64,000 nt of DNA from Rachycentron canadum. Lineage: Eukaryota; Chordata; Actinopteri; Carangiformes; Rachycentridae. Shown one piece after another: positions 59,898 through 64,000 of this stretch; positions within the stretch are counted from its first letter, which is position 1; every line of letters begins with the position of its first letter. Made by a program: the position numbers and the translations under genes. The notes under the pieces are model-generated. The model saw nothing but the letters and a program-made list of their open reading frames with translations. It did not search any database and had not been told where the DNA came from. The stretch covers positions 10,593,604-10,657,603 of the forward strand of contig CM076648.1 of assembly GCA_038496675.1 (NCBI GenBank), written 5' to 3'.

Positions 59898-62800
59898 AGT
59901 GTAAACCGCGGTTGTGCTCACCACTGTACAGACGCTTCCTATGCTTCAGCAAACCTTGTTACACAGGTGACACACAGACGATGTGAATCGTACAACCACA
60001 GTTTTGGAGATTACAGACTGCATCTTTCAATTTAATCACTCTGTTTTCTAATTTATGTACTTCTACTACTTCTACTACTACTTTATTAAACTTTCAATTC
60101 TTCTCAGACAATTCAGATGGTTTTGTCTCAGTGTTTTTGTAATCAACTAATTTCATTGAAGGACTAGATATCAAAATTTCTGGACATATGAGTTATGAAA
60201 TGGACCTGAACCACAGATTTAAGATGTTAAAACCTGAAATTACTCTGAATAATCTGAGATTTCAGGACCTGCTGTTTGTACTCCAATTTCCTTCCATCTT
60301 CTCTTACACATAAAATAGAGCTTATCATTCAATTTTCCTCAATTTACAACTTTTACTTCTTTTCCCTTGGCTCAGTTTCTAGCCTGTGCTGTCATTACGG
60401 ACTGGTTGGGTGAAAAGAACGAAACAATTTGGTGATGGGTCTTTTGAGGATTATCTTTGATCTTTTGGGACTTTTGATTCTTTGAGGGGTCATATGACCC
60501 GTGGATGACACAAAATGGAGAAAAACACATGTGCTGTGAACTTCATTGTAATAGCTTTATTACTGAAGGCTTGAGTGGCTTATAGCAGAATACTAACCAT
60601 GAGTGGTTCATGTAGTTAAGAGAGATCAGTCATTGCATCTGGAAGGGCTGTTAGGGTTTTCTAAATGAGAGATCCAGCACTGGAGTATCCCTAGTATTCA
60701 ACTTAACTTTTAAATCATTAAACATGATGAAGCCATCTCCACAAAGTCAGGGGTTTATATACGAAAATCAAACACCATCTGCCATCTCTGATCAGAAGCA
60801 ACAGCCATCAGGTCAGGGTTACCAAGGCAGAACAGGAAAAGCCATTAACTGCCAATCACTGCATCGATCGACAAGCCAGTCCACCACTACCCCACCCACC
60901 CATCCTGGCCACAGACACACACATACAGTTCATCAGCTTTTACTGTACAGTGCACATGCATGCACAGACACATAACACATGCATATATAACATCTTTTTG
61001 TGCACGCCACTATGTGATGGGTAACATTTGGTCAAGTTTGTTTCTTTCCCATTTGGACCACATTATCTTTTAAATTATCTTGAGTCTAGATTGCAAGATC
61101 AACATTCTGTTCAGTTTAGATAAAGGTTGTCTTCTTTTTTTTATATCGGCTCAGTAAACCCAATGTGCTACTTGAAGGACAGTCAAGATGCTGTTCAAAA
61201 GATATTTCCTTCCGAGCATAGGTAATCTCTTCAATACCGAAATGCATCTCAGTAAAGTCCATTGCCCTGTCAAAATGAGAGTAGACATTCCATTCTGCTC
61301 AGTCTCCCTCCACATTTTTGGAGTCAGCCCTCAGATAAAAAGGCAACTAATAGAGTCAGTGAAGGGCAAACGGGAAAAAAGAAGATTGATTTTTTTTTTT
61401 TCTTCTTCTCCCCCTCCATTTTCAATGGTGTCGCTAAAACTCAGGGCCATTAGAAGAATATTTACCTACATCCCAATTTAATAGAGATGCTGTATATCAG
61501 AGTGATCTGGATCAGAGGTCAGGACTGGGGGGAGCAATTAAAGCATATGGATCCTGAAGCTCTGGGCCTATCCCATTGTGTGTGTTGTTGGAAGAAACAG
61601 ATAGGTGAGCTAAAAGTGAGACACAGGCAATAAGTATTGAACATAGCTGTTTTAATTTATCAGGTTTTGTTACTGATGAACTAGTGATGCATTAGTCAGA
61701 AGCACAAATGCATGTGCGCACACACGCATCTACATACATTGATGTGCATGAACTTGCTCCTGATTGTGTATATGCAATGCACTTACATAGTGCTAGTTCA
61801 ACTATCATATATCATCTTATACAAGTTAAATCAGTTTTAGTTTTTTTTATTTAGTTTTTTTTTTTTGTTTGTTATAGTTTTAGCTTTTATTTATAGTAAA
61901 TGTGTTGTCTTTTCTACCACTTGGTTTGGTTAGGTCAGCCCTCTCTGGGGCCACACAATAGCCAGAGACAGAACAGATATGATGGATGTGGCCTGGGGCC
62001 TATACACTCGCTCTGCGTCTGCGGTGGCCTCATCCACACATCAGCCATGGGGTGGGGGGGGGTGCACGCAATATGGATGAAGGGTGGAAGGCAGAGATAC
62101 AAACCAGACCGACCATTTTCCTCGTTCTGCTCATAAATATTTGTGTGGCTGATTTATAAACAGTGGAGCAAGAGAAGAGATCAAAGTGAATTGTAACGCT
62201 TATGTAAAACTGGGGCTTTTTCACGACACTGCCCTACACACCATTCTCATACCTATTAAAGACAAAGCTATATATCACAAGGCATATTGGCAAGAGTACC
62301 AGAGAGCCACTCGCGTTAGGGCTTGGTCTTCCCCCAGTTGTGAGTACAGTTCTTATAGCACCACCCTCCATGGCTCTCAAACACTAGTTAAAGGCCATCA
62401 ATATGTGTTATAGCTAAAACTCGACCTGCTGTCAGCCTGTGTGGACTGGTCATTGGCTTCTTAGATGGATTTTAAATGGCTGTAGTCTTGCCAGGCAGCC
62501 ATATTAAAACATGCATTGCAATGAAGAGTCACTGTGTTCTGGTCGTGGTAGAATGGCGTTCGTCACACTAGACAGCTGCACATGCTGATTCAGCCAACCA
62601 GCTGGTCACACGCAACACAAAGGCCAAGGCCTGTATGGCAGAAAGGAAGCATTAGGGTGGGGTGAGACAGCGTGTGTATACTGTACATATATATGTTTGT
62701 CTTCTGGAGTAGTGTACTGGCTTTGCATAACTTTGTGTCCAAGCAGTGGCAGAAACAGACACACATACCCACAGCTATAGCACTGTTGGCCCACTAGGAG

Positions 62801-64000
62801 CAGAGCAGACATTCCACACCTGCAAGAAGTGTTTACCCTGTGCACCCCCGCCCAAGTCATATACATGTGCATATGCACATATATCTCCCATCCAAACACG
62901 GCACCCACCCCCACTATGACCATTCATTCTCAGCTTGGGTGCAAATGTGGGGGAGCAAGAGGTGCTTGCTTCTGCCTCTGGCCCTCTCCTTGATTAATAA
63001 CAGTTATAGCTGGCAGATGCAGAGGAGTGCCACAAAGATGGCTGTTCGTTGACCTCTGTGGGAGGGAGAATAGCATGGGTAATGGGAGAGAAAAGAAGGC
63101 CTTTTTCAATGGAGATTCCCTCCTTTGTCCGCCAGCAGGACAGGGTGTGCTCAGTGTGGTTAGGCCTGGGAGAGTTGCTGCTAAATAGCCTGTCTCTCTG
63201 TCAGTCTGTCTGTGTGTGAGTGCCTGGAGACATCTGGTTCTCTAGCTGTGGGAACACAGTGGCATTATTTTTTTAGGCACTTCACCTACTGCTTACATAA
63301 CACACCATTTCATATATGCATTTGCTCTTAAAGGAAATGTTGTTTTTTTTTTTTTTGCATAGCTGCATGGATATTTTTATAATTGGCCCATGTATTATGT
63401 AGCAACATTTTGCAAAAGTTTTCTTTTCTATTGTATGTATAGTCTGCCTGTACAGTCCCTGGGAAACCAGAGAGTATAGACCTGTTAAATGATATGAGGG
63501 TAGGGTCTTAAAACAGCAGGCAGATGAGACACTCCTTTATCCTATATGTTTCTCTCTTTCTCCCTAAAATCTGTATATGCAGTGTATATAGTAAGTCTGA
63601 TCAGGTAGTCAGGCATTGTAGGAGGGTTGGAGAGAGAGTAGACTGCAGATTGTTTTACCCCTGGTGTGTCTGAGTTTCTGTGCGGGGAGTTCAAAGTCCT
63701 GCTGAACATCAGAGGACTGATGCTGAGTGAGGCTGACTAGCTGCAGCCTGTGGTCTGGGAAGGGTTACTGAATTATTACTGATGGTTTCAGGGGTAACTG
63801 TCCGACCACAGGACTGGGGAATATTAATCATTTATTTGATTGTCCGCATGTGCTGATTAATCAATTTGAGTAGGATCTGCAGGATTAACTACCCTATTTT
63901 CCCCCTGTAAGAACAGATAAGAGATAAGACTTTAAAATATCATATTCCATTTATCATTTATTTTTAGGTCCCTGCTGATGAGGGTGAAATAAAAACTGAG

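Larger units (their letters stand above)
50293..64000 (+). other. zfhx3: zfhx3 intron 4, 5' part (runs off the window)
   Basis: Starts with donor GTTAGT. No exon for the next finger (expected start HLQQHE, then a CYYHCVLCNYS-type finger) was found in any frame, so the intron is at least 13.7 kb. It carries GA, CA and CTG microsatellites, poly-A runs (51775-51795, 56368-56386), a 20-bp palindrome and two enhancer-like blocks listed separately. Octamers ATGCAAAT lie at 52616-52623 and 59651-59658, and its complement at 59684-59691. Elsewhere nothing was recognised. Confidence 0.85.

Overview
This is a 64 kb piece of a vertebrate nuclear genome, most likely a ray-finned (teleost) fish. It holds the 5' half of one protein-coding gene on the + strand, zfhx3 (ATBF1), a very large C2H2 zinc-finger/homeodomain transcription factor. 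The assignment to ZFHX3 rather than ZFHX4 or ZFHX2 rests on the opening residues (MDSCESPVVSG), the block around NTFHIASSFGKWF, and above all the exon-4 start VGGEIPMDVRLGGGQLVSEE, which as I recall ZFHX4 lacks. The fish call rests on a tRNA-derived SINE of the type common in percomorph fishes, dense GT/CA microsatellites and short coding introns. No species can be named.

Layout. Bases 1-43956 are non-coding. They are probably intron 1, or introns between 5' UTR exons, because no promoter-like CpG island or exon is evident. They hold microsatellites, one SINE, one 395-base assembly gap inside a TA repeat, and several stretches that read like conserved regulatory elements (judged by eye, no alignment). 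Coding exon 2 is 43957-46470 with its ATG at 43993. Intron 2 is only 173 bp (46471-46643). Exon 3 is 46644-47223, intron 3 is 47224-49795 and exon 4 is 49796-50292. From 50293 to the window end is intron 4, more than 13.7 kb, with more microsatellites and more regulatory-looking stretches. The exon for the next zinc finger was not found and presumably lies to the right.

The three exons join in frame (826 codons; 193 codons plus 1 nt; 2 nt plus 165 codons) to give residues 1-1185. These carry seven C2H2 fingers and one C-C-H half finger. The homeodomains would lie further downstream. No operon, CRISPR, rRNA, tRNA gene or second protein-coding gene was seen.

The most useful observations are: the finger expected near the N-terminus has decayed in this copy; exon 4 has an in-frame NAGNAG tandem acceptor; three upstream AUGs sit in the 36 nt before the start codon; a 9-bp direct repeat lies at both ends of the 173-bp intron that splits a finger; nine perfect ATGCAAAT octamers occur in the window; a run of same-strand TGACC half-sites lies near 28.2-28.6 kb; and there are several long perfect palindromes or hairpins. 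I found no evidence of a wholly new biological system.
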